From positions 124,001-188,000 of the forward strand of contig CBDBZL010000001.1 in the NCBI GenBank assembly GCA_965213545.1: a stretch of DNA of 64,000 bases, given 5' to 3'. This stretch comes from CBDBZL01 sp965213545 (GTDB lineage: Bacteria > Pseudomonadota > Alphaproteobacteria > Sphingomonadales > Sphingomonadaceae). This document shows, one piece after another, positions 8,542-17,838 of this stretch. The notes beneath the pieces were generated by a model. It made no database searches, was not told where the DNA came from, and saw nothing but the letters and a program-made list of their open reading frames with translations. The translations under genes and the position numbers were made by a program. Every line of letters begins with the position of its first letter. Position 1 is the stretch's first letter.

Positions 8542-8958
8542 ATGGGTGTTTTTGCATCATTCAAGGAAGCGATTTTTGGCAAGGATGATGACGAGGCGCG
8601 CGTTCCCAGTGGGGGAACGGCCGCGCGACCTGCGGGAACCACCGGCACTGCGCGTGCACCCAGCACCGGGAAGACCACGATCCGCGACGCCCGCGCCAAA
8701 CCGATCAGCGAGGTGGACGTTGAGAAGCGGCTCGACGGGATGAACGGTGCGGACAAGCTCAACTGGCGCAGCTCGATCGTCGATCTGATGAAGCTTATCG
8801 GCATCGATCCCGACTACGCAAACCGCAAGGAACTGGCGGGCGAGATGGGTCGCAGCGATTACGAAGGGTCGGCCGAGGACAATATCTGGCTGCACAAGCG
8901 GGTGATGAGCGAGCTGGCCAAGGCCGGCGGCAAGGTGCCCGCCTCGCTTCGCGAATAA
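8542..8958 (+). CDS. DUF3597 domain protein
   Basis: A 138-residue soluble protein of unknown function. Residues 1-50 are low-complexity (Gly/Thr/Ala/Pro). The C-terminal half carries the conserved DUF3597-like block VEKRLDGMNGADKLNWRSSI, VDLMKLIGIDPDYANRKELA and a helical NIWLHKRVMSELAKAGGKVP tail. The start MGVFASFKEAIFGKD is characteristic of this family, which is often stress-linked in proteobacteria by annotation only. ATG 8542 is preceded by gaaggaaatgac, a fair ribosome binding site. It appears to be a single-gene unit. Confidence 0.85.
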   Translation: MGVFASFKEAIFGKDDDEARVPSGGTAARPAGTTGTARAPSTGKTTIRDARAKPISEVDVEKRLDGMNGADKLNWRSSIVDLMKLIGIDPDYANRKELAGEMGRSDYEGSAEDNIWLHKRVMSELAKAGGKVPASLRE

Positions 8959-9024
8959 GCGCAGCCTTGTGACCATCCCCGCCGCGCGTTTGACAGCGGC
9001 GGGGGACGCGATATTCCTTTGCGG

Positions 9025-10878
9025 ATGACACGTTCGCACAACTTTCAACTCAGCCGCCGCCAGACGCTCGCCGGATTGGGCGGCGTCGGCACGCTCGCCA
9101 TGCTTCCTGCCTGCGCCGCCACGGGGGTCCGCCCCGCCGGCGTCACTGCGGGTCCAGCGCAGGACCTGCTCGAGCGGATCGCCTTCAACCTTCTCGCGCA
9201 CGAGCCGGAGCGCGCAACGGGGCTTGGCGTCGATACCGGCGAGCATGCGGGGTTACGGACGCGGCTCGAGGATCAGTCCCCCGCCGGCCAGACAGCCTAT
9301 GCCGCCACGCTGGCCGCCGATCTGCAGGCGGTGCGCGCCTTCCCCCGCGATGGGCTTGACGCGGGCACGCGCACCAGCTTCGAGGTGGTCGAGAGCGCCT
9401 ATGAAAACGCGCTCGCCGGTTTTGCCCAGCCTTATGGCGATGTCGCGGTGGGCAGCTGGCGCAACGCGCCTTACGTCGTGATCCAGAACGTGGGCTCCTA
9501 TATCGACATCCCCCGGTTTCTGGGGTCCGAGCATCCGGTGCGCGATGCATATGATGCCGAGGCTTATCTGGCGCGATTGGCGCAGATGCCCGAGGTGCTC
9601 GATGGCGAACTGGCCCGTATCATGGCCGCGCGCCAGATGGACGTGGTGCCGCCCGACTTCCTGCTCGACAAGGCGATTTCGCAGATGGAAGCCTCGATCG
9701 TGGATGCCCGCTCTGGCGGCCAGCTTGTGGCATCGCTGGTCGAGCGAACCCGCGAGCAGGACATTCCGGGTGACTGGCAACGCCGTGCAGCCGAAATCGT
9801 CACCGGTCCCATCGGTAACGCGCTGGAACGCCAGCTTGCGGAATTGAGACGCGAGCGGGCGGTCGCCGATAGCGATCCCGGCATGTGGTCGCAGCCGGGC
9901 GGTCCCGAGTGGTATGACTGGGCCTCGCGCGCCAGCACCACCACCACGCTGACACCCGACGAGATCCACCGGATGGGTCTAGCCGAACTTGCCGATATCC
10001 ATTCCCGGATGGACCCGATCCTGCGATCGATCGGCTACACCAACGGTTCGGTGGGCGAGCGGATGACCGCGCTGGCCGAGGACGAGCGCTTCATGTTCGC
10101 CCCGGGCGATACGGGCCGGGCGGAGATCATGACCTTCATCGACGAGCGGATCGACTGGATCCGGGCGCAGATGCCGCGCGCCTTCAACACGCTGGTCGAG
10201 GCCGATCTGGAAGTCCGCCGCCTGCCGCCGGCCGAGGAACCCGGCGCACCCGCGGCCTATGGTGGCGCCGGTTCGAAGGACGGGACGATCCCGGGCAAGA
10301 TGTGGATCAACCTGCGCACCACCGACCTGCATCGGCGCTTCGACCTGCCCACGCTGGTCCATCACGAGACCATCCCCGGCCATGTCTGGCAGGGCGAATA
10401 TGCCAATGCCCTGCCCCTGATCCGCTCGATCCTGGCGTTCAATTCCTATTCGGAAGGCTGGGCGCTTTATGCAGAGCAGCTCGCCGATGAGCTTGGTGCC
10501 TATGACGACAACCCCGTCTGGCGGCTGGGTTATCTGCAGGATCAGGCGTTTCGCGCGTGCCGGCTGGTGGTCGATACCGGGCTGCACTACAAGCGCTGGA
10601 GCCGCGAACAGGCGATCCGCTTCTTCATGGAAGAGAACGGCAACAAGCGCGAGCAGATAGAGAGCGAGGTCGACCGCTACTGTTCCTGGCCCGCGCAGGC
10701 GCTGGGCTACAAGGTGGGTCACAGCGAAGTGGTCCGCCTGCGCGAGACGGAGCGCGGTGCACTGGGAGGGCGCTTCGATGTGAAGGCGTTCAACGATGCG
10801 GTGGTTCTGGGCGGCAACGTCCCGCTCGACGTGCTGGCGGCGATCGTGGAGCGCTATGTGGCGGACGTGCGCGGTTGA
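9025..10878 (+). CDS. Exported DUF885 family protein (Tat signal)
   Basis: About 617 residues. The N-terminus SRRQTLAGLGGVGTLAMLPAC is a twin-arginine signal ending in a possible lipid-attachment Cys. The mature part is a DUF885 protein with an HHETIPGHVWQGEY motif (an HExxxGH zinc-site pattern as in M32/thermolysin-like metallopeptidases), FNSYSEGWALYAEQL and a downstream WPAQALGYKVG segment. It is therefore predicted to be a periplasmic or outer-membrane-anchored metallopeptidase-like protein; substrate unknown. The frame also offers TTG at 9019, but ATG 9025 is preferred. It stands alone. Confidence 0.87.
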   Translation: MTRSHNFQLSRRQTLAGLGGVGTLAMLPACAATGVRPAGVTAGPAQDLLERIAFNLLAHEPERATGLGVDTGEHAGLRTRLEDQSPAGQTAYAATLAADLQAVRAFPRDGLDAGTRTSFEVVESAYENALAGFAQPYGDVAVGSWRNAPYVVIQNVGSYIDIPRFLGSEHPVRDAYDAEAYLARLAQMPEVLDGELARIMAARQMDVVPPDFLLDKAISQMEASIVDARSGGQLVASLVERTREQDIPGDWQRRAAEIVTGPIGNALERQLAELRRERAVADSDPGMWSQPGGPEWYDWASRASTTTTLTPDEIHRMGLAELADIHSRMDPILRSIGYTNGSVGERMTALAEDERFMFAPGDTGRAEIMTFIDERIDWIRAQMPRAFNTLVEADLEVRRLPPAEEPGAPAAYGGAGSKDGTIPGKMWINLRTTDLHRRFDLPTLVHHETIPGHVWQGEYANALPLIRSILAFNSYSEGWALYAEQLADELGAYDDNPVWRLGYLQDQAFRACRLVVDTGLHYKRWSREQAIRFFMEENGNKREQIESEVDRYCSWPAQALGYKVGHSEVVRLRETERGALGGRFDVKAFNDAVVLGGNVPLDVLAAIVERYVADVRG

Positions 10879-10978
10879 AAGCGGCCTGACGAAGCGGGCA
10901 GGACCAACAAGAGGGGCCAGCGCGCTCTGATATAAATGGGGGAGAATCGCAATAAAACATATCAGCCGCCTGTTCGTC

Positions 10979-11938
10979 GTGCTCGCCGCACTGCTTGCGC
11001 TCGTCACCGCGATTTCGCTGATACCAAGCGATTTCTGGTTTATCCGAGCGCTGGACACCATTCGCCAACCGCTCGTCTTCGTGGGCATGGCGCTCATGGT
11101 GCTGGCGTTGATCTTCGGGGGCGGGCGCCGCTGGCTCGCGGCAGCCCTATCGGCGCTGGTCGTGGTGCTCAATCTGTCGCGGGTGTACCCTTACCTGTTC
11201 TTCGCCGAGCCGCAGGTGGCCCTTGCGGAGCCGATCGACGGCAGCTGCTTTTCCGCGCTGGCAGTGAATGTAAAGGTGAAGAATAAGGATTATGCCGGCA
11301 TCCTGCGGCAGATTGAGCGTGTTGATCCGGATGTGTTGCTGCTGATGGAAACGGACGAGGTTTGGGTGCGCGAATTGCGACCGGCGCTCGCGGCCTATCC
11401 CCATGTCAATTCGCATCCGCAGGCCGAAGCCTTCGGCATGGTCTTTGCAACCAGGCTACCGGTCGTCAAATCGCGCATGGTCGAGAACACCCATCGCGAC
11501 ACGCCGACCTTATATGCGACACTGAGGGCGCCGGACGCCGGGCTGTTCGAATTCATCGGGCTGCATCCCAAGCCGCCCCTGCCCGGCTGGGATACCGAAA
11601 AGCGCGACCGCAATATCATCAATGCCGGAACACAGACGCCCGATCGCCTGCCCGACGCCGTCGTGATGGGCGATTTCAACGACGTGCCCTGGTCGCGCAC
11701 CGTTACCCGCTTCCGCGAGGCGAGCGACTGGCGCGACCCGCGGATCGGGCGCGGCACCTATCCCACCTTCCCGGCCGACTACCTGTGGCTTGGCTGGCCG
11801 CTCGACCAACTGATGGTGAAGGGCGGGATCGGCATCCGCAGCTTCCGGGTCATGCCCGACAACGGATCGGATCACCGAGCGATGCTGGGTGAGTTCTGCC
11901 TCGATCAAACGCCCGCCGGGTCGCCGTCCGGCAGCTGA
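10979..11938 (+). CDS. Membrane-anchored endonuclease/exonuclease/phosphatase-fold protein
   Basis: At least 319 residues. Two or three hydrophobic segments in the first 75 residues (LAALLALVTAISLIP, PLVFVGMALMVLALIFGGG, LAAALSALVVVLNL) anchor a C-terminal EEP domain. Metal and catalytic residues are visible in LLMETDEVW, LHPKPP, VMGDFNDVPWS and NGSDHRAM. The fold covers DNases, phosphodiesterases and sphingomyelinases; the outward-facing domain suggests action in the periplasm. The first standard in-frame start is GTG 10979, which has no ribosome site. A good GGGGGAG at 10938-10944 is spaced for an ATA at 10952, so the true start may be 10952 and non-canonical. Confidence 0.8.
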   Translation: MLAALLALVTAISLIPSDFWFIRALDTIRQPLVFVGMALMVLALIFGGGRRWLAAALSALVVVLNLSRVYPYLFFAEPQVALAEPIDGSCFSALAVNVKVKNKDYAGILRQIERVDPDVLLLMETDEVWVRELRPALAAYPHVNSHPQAEAFGMVFATRLPVVKSRMVENTHRDTPTLYATLRAPDAGLFEFIGLHPKPPLPGWDTEKRDRNIINAGTQTPDRLPDAVVMGDFNDVPWSRTVTRFREASDWRDPRIGRGTYPTFPADYLWLGWPLDQLMVKGGIGIRSFRVMPDNGSDHRAMLGEFCLDQTPAGSPSGS

Positions 11939-12205
11939 CTTGCGGTCGATAGATCGCACGGCAGGCGTCAGGCCATGGCGTACCGGATCGGAGCTAGGCG
12001 GGCGGCATAGACCGCCGAGGCGTCAGCAGGGTCCGAGGGGCAATTTCGCGCCACGCTCAATTTAGGCAACCAAGCGAGCGCCGTCGCTGCAATGGAATTG
12101 AAGGGCGGGCAATATCGCCACCCGCCGCCTGATCGGCCCGAAGCGTTCGAGGCCACAGGCATGGTCAATCTCGCGACCCGAACGAAGGCGCGCTCCTGCC
12201 GTGGC

Positions 12206-13861
12206 TTACGCCGCCTGTGGCGCGGCCTGGCGTACGCCTTCATCGACATGCGCCTCGAACTGGGCGAAGTTGTCGACGAAGCGCTTCATCAGCTGGTGCG
12301 CGGTCGTGTCGTAGGCGTCCTTGTCGGCCCAGGTCTGGCGTGGGTCGAGAATGGTCTGGTCGATCCCGGCTTGCTCAAGCGCGCGGATCGAAACCGGCAC
12401 TTCGAAGCCGAAATTGGGGTCCGTGCGGAACTCAGCTTCATCCAGCGATCCGTCGAGCGCGGCATTGAGCAGCGCGCGCGTTGCCTTGAGGGGCATCCGC
12501 TTCCCGACGCCGTATTTCCCGCCCGTCCAGCCGGTATTAAGCAACCAGCACTGCGCGTTGCCCTGCGCGATCCGCTTCTTGAGCAGGTCTCCATAGATGC
12601 TGGGATGACGGGGCATGAAAGCGGCGCCAAAGCAGGTCGAGAAGGTCACCTCGGGCTCGGTCACGCCGATCTCGGTCCCCGCTACCTTGGCGGTATAACC
12701 CGACAGGAAGTGATACATCGCCTGATCGGGTGTCAGCCGGGCGATGGGCGGGAGCACACCGAAGGCATCGGCGGTGAGCATCACCACGTTGGCTGGCGGC
12801 GGTCCAAGGTTGTCGTCTGAGGTATTAGGGATGAAGTCTATGGGATAAGCGCCGCGCGAATTCTCCGCCAGGCTCGCATCGTCGAAATCGAGCTCGCGGG
12901 TGGCAGGGTCCATCACCACGTTCTCCAGTACGGTGCCGAAACGGCGGGTGGTGGCGTAGATCTCGGGCTCGCCTTCGGGCGACAGGCGGATCATCTTGGC
13001 ATAGCATCCGCCCTCGAAATTGAACACCGCGGTGTCCGACCAGCCGTGCTCATCGTCGCCGATCAAGGTGCGGCTGGCATCAGCCGAAAGCGTGGTCTTG
13101 CCGGTGCCCGACAGGCCGAAGAAAATGGCGCTCTTGCCATCCGCGCCGATATTGGCCGAACAGTGCATCGGCATGACGCCGCTCTCGGGCAGCAGGTAGT
13201 TGAGGATGCCGAACACGCTCTTCTTCATTTCGCCGGCATAGGCGGTCCCGCCGATCAGGATGAGCTTTTCGGTGAGGTTCACCGCCACCACCGTCTCGGA
13301 GCGACAGCCGTGACGCTGGGGATCGGCAACGAAGCTGGGCAGGTCGATGATGGTGTAGTCAGGCTCGAACCCCTTGAGTTCCTCGACACCGGGACGCACC
13401 AGCAGCGTGCGGATGAACAGGTTGTGCCAGGCTAGCTCGTTGATTACCCGCACCTTGACCCGGTGCTCGGGCTGCGAACCGCCGAACAGGTCGGCCACAT
13501 AGAGCACGTCCTTCTGCTCCAGCGCCTGCATGAAATCAGCCTTGAGGGCGGCGAACTGGGCGGAGCTGATCTCCTTGTTGACCTCGCCCCACCAGACCGT
13601 GTCCTCGGTGGTCTGGTCGCGCACGATGAACTTGTCCTTGGCGCTGCGACCGGTGTGATGGCCGGTCTCGACAACCAACGGGCCATGCGCGGCCAGGCGC
13701 CCCTCACCATCGGCCACCGCCTGTTCGACCAGCGCGGCGCTCCCCAAATTGGCACGGATCTGCGCACCGGTCATGATGCCTTGCGCGGACAGGGGGACGT
13801 CCAGGGACCGAGATTTGGCGGTCTGGGACACGGCTGGCTGGGACACGGCGGACTGGGACAC
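12206..13861 (-). CDS. pckA: ATP-dependent phosphoenolpyruvate carboxykinase
   Basis: A 551-residue ATP-type PEPCK that converts oxaloacetate and ATP to PEP, CO2 and ADP, the first committed step of gluconeogenesis. The P-loop GLSGTGKT is near residue 250, preceded by the substrate loop (NIGADGKSAIFF) and followed by ADASRTLIGDDEHGW, with the metal-site Asp. MKKSVFGILNYLLP is also typical. GTG 13861 is chosen because AAGGAG at 13869-13874 lies seven bases before it; the codons after it include three tandem 15-bp repeats, each with an in-frame GTG. Divergent from chvI, the usual alphaproteobacterial position, where ChvI often controls pckA. Confidence 0.96.
   Translation of the reverse strand: MSQSAVSQPAVSQTAKSRSLDVPLSAQGIMTGAQIRANLGSAALVEQAVADGEGRLAAHGPLVVETGHHTGRSAKDKFIVRDQTTEDTVWWGEVNKEISSAQFAALKADFMQALEQKDVLYVADLFGGSQPEHRVKVRVINELAWHNLFIRTLLVRPGVEELKGFEPDYTIIDLPSFVADPQRHGCRSETVVAVNLTEKLILIGGTAYAGEMKKSVFGILNYLLPESGVMPMHCSANIGADGKSAIFFGLSGTGKTTLSADASRTLIGDDEHGWSDTAVFNFEGGCYAKMIRLSPEGEPEIYATTRRFGTVLENVVMDPATRELDFDDASLAENSRGAYPIDFIPNTSDDNLGPPPANVVMLTADAFGVLPPIARLTPDQAMYHFLSGYTAKVAGTEIGVTEPEVTFSTCFGAAFMPRHPSIYGDLLKKRIAQGNAQCWLLNTGWTGGKYGVGKRMPLKATRALLNAALDGSLDEAEFRTDPNFGFEVPVSIRALEQAGIDQTILDPRQTWADKDAYDTTAHQLMKRFVDNFAQFEAHVDEGVRQAAPQAA
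13817..13861 (-). repeat. Three 15-bp tandem repeats at the pckA 5' end
   Basis: Three units, 13817-13831, 13832-13846 and 13847-13861, each ending ctgggacac on the + strand. On the coding strand each unit opens GTGTCCCAG, giving a VSQxA-VSQxA-VSQxA peptide at the start of PckA. The multiple-of-three unit keeps the frame, and each unit supplies a possible GTG start. Only the outermost has a Shine-Dalgarno sequence at proper distance. Confidence 0.85.
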
Positions 13862-14069
13862 GGGGGGGCTCCTTGTCGAAGGTACGCATCGAGAACGCAT
13901 CGCGAGGCGTCTAGTTCATATACTTGTCGCATAAAGCGCGGGCCAATGCGCGTCAATTTGTGCGCGCCGTTCGATTCCAAGGGTTTGCGAAGCAGCTTAG
14001 CGGCGGGGCTTTGGGGATGGCTGCACGTTGCACTGCGGCGTGGTAGGGATTAGTCCGGAGCTGCGGATA

Positions 14070-14900
14070 ATGACAAGTCAGATGCATCGAACCGGTGGGC
14101 AACCCGAGACGTCGTCGGCCATGGAGCTGGGCGACCGCGCGTCGGCGACACGCGGTCAGCAGCGTTCGATCGCGCTGGTGGATGACGACCGCAACATTCT
14201 GGCCACCTTGTCGATCGCGCTCCAGGCCGAAGGCTACGCCACCCGCGTCTATTCCGATGGCGAGACCGCGCTCGCAGCCCTCATCTCCAACCCGCCCGAC
14301 CTGGCGGTGTTCGACATCAAGATGCCGCGCATGGACGGCATGGAACTGCTCGCTCGGCTGCGGGCCAGCTCGCAGCTTCCGGTGATCTTCCTCACCAGCA
14401 AGGACGAGGAGGAGGACGAGGAGGCGGGCCTGGCCATGGGGGCGGACGACTACATCGCCAAGCCGTTCAGCCAGCGCTTGCTGCTGGCGCGGATCAGAGC
14501 CATCCTTCGCCGATCCGGACCGGTGCCCGAGGAAGGCGGACCGGGTGAGCATGGGCCGCATGGGGCAAGCGGAAAGGCCAGCGAAGCGCCCGCCGGTCCC
14601 AGCTTCGAGCGCGGGCGGCTGGCGATGGACCCGGCGCGTCATCAGGTCACCTGGAGCGGGGCGCCGGTGTCGCTGACGGTGACCGAATTCCTGATCCTGG
14701 AGGCGCTCGCCCAGCGCCCGGGGGTGATCAAGAGCCGCAACCAGCTGATGGATGCTGCCTATCCCGATGACGTGTTCGTTGATGATCGCACGGTGGACAG
14801 CCACATCAAGCGGCTACGGCGCAAATTCCGTCTGGTCGATCCCGAGTTCGGCGCGATCACCACGCTTTACGGCGCCGGGTATAGTTTGTCCGATGACTAG
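14070..14900 (+). CDS. chvI: Response regulator ChvI (OmpR family)
   Basis: A 276-residue regulator from ATG 14070. The receiver domain has the acidic pocket ALVDDD at residues 36-40, the phosphoacceptor Asp82 in VFDIKMPRMDGME, the LTSKD Thr/Ser switch and the AKPF lysine. A 45-residue Gly/Pro-rich linker precedes an OmpR winged-helix DNA-binding domain with DDRTVDSHIKRLRRKF and GAGYSLSD at the end. It pairs with the kinase 35 bases downstream. In Rhizobiales ChvGI controls envelope and acid-stress genes and, through pckA, central carbon metabolism. The region before residue 30 is variable; ATG 14082 or 14121 is possible. Confidence 0.93.
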   Translation: MTSQMHRTGGQPETSSAMELGDRASATRGQQRSIALVDDDRNILATLSIALQAEGYATRVYSDGETALAALISNPPDLAVFDIKMPRMDGMELLARLRASSQLPVIFLTSKDEEEDEEAGLAMGADDYIAKPFSQRLLLARIRAILRRSGPVPEEGGPGEHGPHGASGKASEAPAGPSFERGRLAMDPARHQVTWSGAPVSLTVTEFLILEALAQRPGVIKSRNQLMDAAYPDDVFVDDRTVDSHIKRLRRKFRLVDPEFGAITTLYGAGYSLSDD

Positions 14901-14935
14901 CTCGATGGCGTCTGGTCCATTCGAACGACCAAGAG

Positions 14936-16663
14936 ATGGCTGAAGGCGTGCTGGGGGCGGACGCGGTTGCCAGGACCTCGTCCGGTCCGGTAACCACGTC
15001 CGGCCCGGTCGATGGCACAGCGCCGACCGGCAACGACCGCCCGCATGAGCCGCCTGGCGAAGCTACGAAGGTCGAGCCGGGCCTGGCCGTGACAAATGCC
15101 GCCACGCTTGAGTCAGCGCGCGCGACCGGACCGCTTGAGCGCCTCGCCTTTCCGCTGCGATCCTCGCTTACCGCGCGCATCCTGGCGGTCAACCTCATCC
15201 CGCTGCTGGTGATGGCCGGCAGCCTGTTCTTCCTCGATTCCTATCGCCGCCAGCTGCTTGCCGAGCGGTTCCAGCTCGCGCGGATCGAGGCGCAGATCAC
15301 CGCTGAGGCACTCGCCGGCGCGACGAGCGAACGCCAGGAAGCGCTGCTGATGCAGATCGGCAAGGAGCAGCGCATGCGGCTGCGGATGTATGATCCGCAA
15401 GGGACGCTGCTGGCCGACAGTTTCGCGCTTGCCGAGCCCTCCTTCACTTTCGACGATCCGGTGACCGAGCCGTTCAGCGAAGATCTGGCGCGCTGGACCG
15501 ACCGGGCGGTCAACCTGCTGGTGGGCGCGCCTTCGCCCCCGGCTTTTGTCGAACCGCCGGCGGAGGAAGGCGCGCGCGGCTGGCCCGAGCTGGTCCGCGC
15601 CCGCCAGCAGGGATTGTCGCAGATCGAGCTGCGCCGCGCGCCTGACCGTACCCCGGTGATCACCGCCGCCGCGCCCGTCGGCCTTGATGGCGCAACGCTG
15701 CTCACCACGCGCAACGCCACCGACATCACCGAGGCCGTGCGTGCGGCGCGCTCCTCGCTGATGACCATCCTGGCGATCGCATTGGCGATGTCGATCGTGC
15801 TGTCGCTTTATCTTGCGCGCACCATCATCGAGCCATTGCGCCGGCTGGTGCGCGCCGCGGTGCGGGTCCGGCTGGGGCGCGAACGCGAGGTGGAGGTGCC
15901 GCGCATGGCCGAGCGGGCGGACGAGATCGGCGTGCTCGCGCGTGCGGTGTCGGACATGACCGCTGCGTTGCGCGAACGGATCGACGGGGTGGAAAGCTTC
16001 GCTGCCGATGTGGCGCACGAGATCAAGAACCCGCTCGCCTCACTCAGAAGCGCCATGGAATCACTTCCGCGCGTGAGCGATCCGGAACTGCGCCAGCAGC
16101 TGGTCGCCATCGCCGGCCACGATGTTCGCCGCATCGACCGGCTGGTCAGCGAAATATCGGAAGCCAGCCGCGTCGATGCCGAGATCAGCCGCGCCACCTT
16201 CGAAGCGGTCGACCTGGCCGCTCTGTTCGAGAACGTGGTCGAGACCCGCGCCAGCCGCGGCGGCAATCGCGACTGCCGGATGCAGGTGCTGCGCCATGGC
16301 AAGCCGCTGGTGGTGATGGGGCTGGCGATCCGGCTTGAGCGGATTGCCGAGAACCTCATCGACAACGCGATATCCTTCTCTCCGCCGGGCGACACGGTCT
16401 CGATAGATATATCGCGTGAGGAAGACCGGATCATCGCCCGGGTTATCGACGAAGGTCCGGGGATCGCACCTGAAGAACGCGACAAGGTGTTTCGGCGCTT
16501 CCACTCGGTGCGCCCTGAAGAGGACGAGTTCGGCAATCATTCGGGCCTCGGACTGGCGATCGCGCGCACCATTGCCGAGGCGCATGACGGCACGCTGGTG
16601 GTCGCGGACCGACCCGATGGCGGGGCCGGCGCATGCCTGGTGCTCGACCTTCCCGCCGCCTGA
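14936..16663 (+). CDS. chvG: Sensor histidine kinase ChvG
   Basis: A 575-residue inner-membrane kinase. Residues 1-78 form an unusual Thr/Gly/Pro-rich cytoplasmic extension. TM1 is near 82-101 and TM2 (LMTILAIALAMSIVLSLYLA) near 265-285, bracketing a periplasmic sensor. HAMP follows, then HisKA with His361 in AADVAHEIKNPLASL, and HATPase_c with N box ENLIDNAISF, DEGPGIAPEE and HSGLGLAIAR. It phosphorylates ChvI from the gene just upstream. In most relatives hprK is the next gene; here rapZ follows directly. The start is ATG 14936; without the extension, translation could begin later in the frame. Confidence 0.93.
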   Translation: MAEGVLGADAVARTSSGPVTTSGPVDGTAPTGNDRPHEPPGEATKVEPGLAVTNAATLESARATGPLERLAFPLRSSLTARILAVNLIPLLVMAGSLFFLDSYRRQLLAERFQLARIEAQITAEALAGATSERQEALLMQIGKEQRMRLRMYDPQGTLLADSFALAEPSFTFDDPVTEPFSEDLARWTDRAVNLLVGAPSPPAFVEPPAEEGARGWPELVRARQQGLSQIELRRAPDRTPVITAAAPVGLDGATLLTTRNATDITEAVRAARSSLMTILAIALAMSIVLSLYLARTIIEPLRRLVRAAVRVRLGREREVEVPRMAERADEIGVLARAVSDMTAALRERIDGVESFAADVAHEIKNPLASLRSAMESLPRVSDPELRQQLVAIAGHDVRRIDRLVSEISEASRVDAEISRATFEAVDLAALFENVVETRASRGGNRDCRMQVLRHGKPLVVMGLAIRLERIAENLIDNAISFSPPGDTVSIDISREEDRIIARVIDEGPGIAPEERDKVFRRFHSVRPEEDEFGNHSGLGLAIARTIAEAHDGTLVVADRPDGGAGACLVLDLPAA

Positions 16664-16770
16664 GCCCGGCATGGTCCGACGGACAATAACCTTCGCGACC
16701 TGCCCCTTATCGGAACATGCCGCCGCCCTCCCCCTTCACAAGCCGGGCGTTAGCGCGCACATCACCGCTA

Positions 16771-17838
16771 ATGGCCAGTCCGATGCATGATGACCATGTC
16801 GCCGCCCGGCAGCGGATCCTGTTCGTCACCGGCATGCTGGGCGCAGGCAAGACCAGCGTTCTCAACGAACTGGAGGATCTGGGCTGGGAAGCGATCGACA
16901 ATTTCCCCATCCGCCTCATCGGTCGGCTGATCGGAGGAGACCCGGAACCCGGCGAACCCGACGCACCACAGACGGTTCATCCGCTCGCCATCGGCTTTGA
17001 TTGCCGCACGCGCGACTTCGTACCCGACCGGGTCATCGCCGAGCTCGACCGCCTTGCCGAGCGACCGGATCTGGCGGTGTCGACCTTGTTTCTCGATTGC
17101 GCGGGGCACGAATTGCAGCGCCGCTTCGAGGAAACGCGGCGGCGCCATATCCTGGCGCAGGAGATGCCGGTGACCACGGGGATTGCCGCCGAGCGCGAAC
17201 TCATCGCCGAGCTGCGCGAGCGTGCCGATATGCTCATCGACACCACGCATTTCTCGGTCAATGAGCTCAAGCAGACCATCCGCTCGCGCTTCGTTGCCGA
17301 TGCCACCAGCGCGATGACGGTGACCATCACCAGCTTCGGTTATGCGCGCGGGATGCCGCCCGCCGCTGACCTGGTGTTCGACATGCGCTACCTCGACAAC
17401 CCGCACTGGGACCCGGTACTGCGCCCGTTGACCGGGCTGGATGCGGTGGTCGGCATGCATATCGGCAACGATCCTGCGTACCAGGCAACTTACGGCAAGA
17501 TCCTCGCATTATTACGCGAATTGCTGCCCCTCTATGCGCGGCAGGGCAAAAGCTATGTCAACATTGCGCTGGGCTGCACCGGGGGCAGGCACCGCTCGGT
17601 GTTCGTCGCCGAACAGATCGGGCGGGACTTGCGCGACACAGGGTTTTCGCCCACCATTCTGCATCGCAATCTGACATCCCGCAGCGCCGATATGATCGAG
17701 GCTTCGCAAGCGAACGAGATGGCGCGCCGTTTGGCCAACCAACCCGGCAAGTCCCCCGCACCCGGCCCTGCGCACGCCCCGAAGGCGCAAGAGTCGGGCG
17801 ACGCCGAAGGCGCAAGGCAGCGCGAAAACCTGCCATGA
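16771..17838 (+). CDS. rapZ: RNase adapter protein RapZ
   Basis: About 355 residues. The N-terminal P-loop domain has Walker A GMLGAGKTS (a G-x-L variant of the usual G-x-S loop), DNFPIRLI and GFDCRTRDF. The C-terminal domain has FGYARGMPP, DMRYLDNPHW and GCTGGRHRSVFVAE, the small-molecule-binding region that senses GlcN6P in E. coli. RapZ binds the GlmZ RNA with RNase E there; targets in alphaproteobacteria are less known. A proline/lysine-rich tail of about 30 residues extends past the usual end. Starts at 16717, 16771 and 16783 are all possible. The stop overlaps the next ATG by four bases (ATGA). Confidence 0.93.
   Translation: MASPMHDDHVAARQRILFVTGMLGAGKTSVLNELEDLGWEAIDNFPIRLIGRLIGGDPEPGEPDAPQTVHPLAIGFDCRTRDFVPDRVIAELDRLAERPDLAVSTLFLDCAGHELQRRFEETRRRHILAQEMPVTTGIAAERELIAELRERADMLIDTTHFSVNELKQTIRSRFVADATSAMTVTITSFGYARGMPPAADLVFDMRYLDNPHWDPVLRPLTGLDAVVGMHIGNDPAYQATYGKILALLRELLPLYARQGKSYVNIALGCTGGRHRSVFVAEQIGRDLRDTGFSPTILHRNLTSRSADMIEASQANEMARRLANQPGKSPAPGPAHAPKAQESGDAEGARQRENLP

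Noticed and set aside
11968..12249. A 93-residue ORF on the minus strand after pckA
   Set aside because: Arg-rich, overlaps the pckA end by 44 bases in another frame, no family resemblance and no convincing start.
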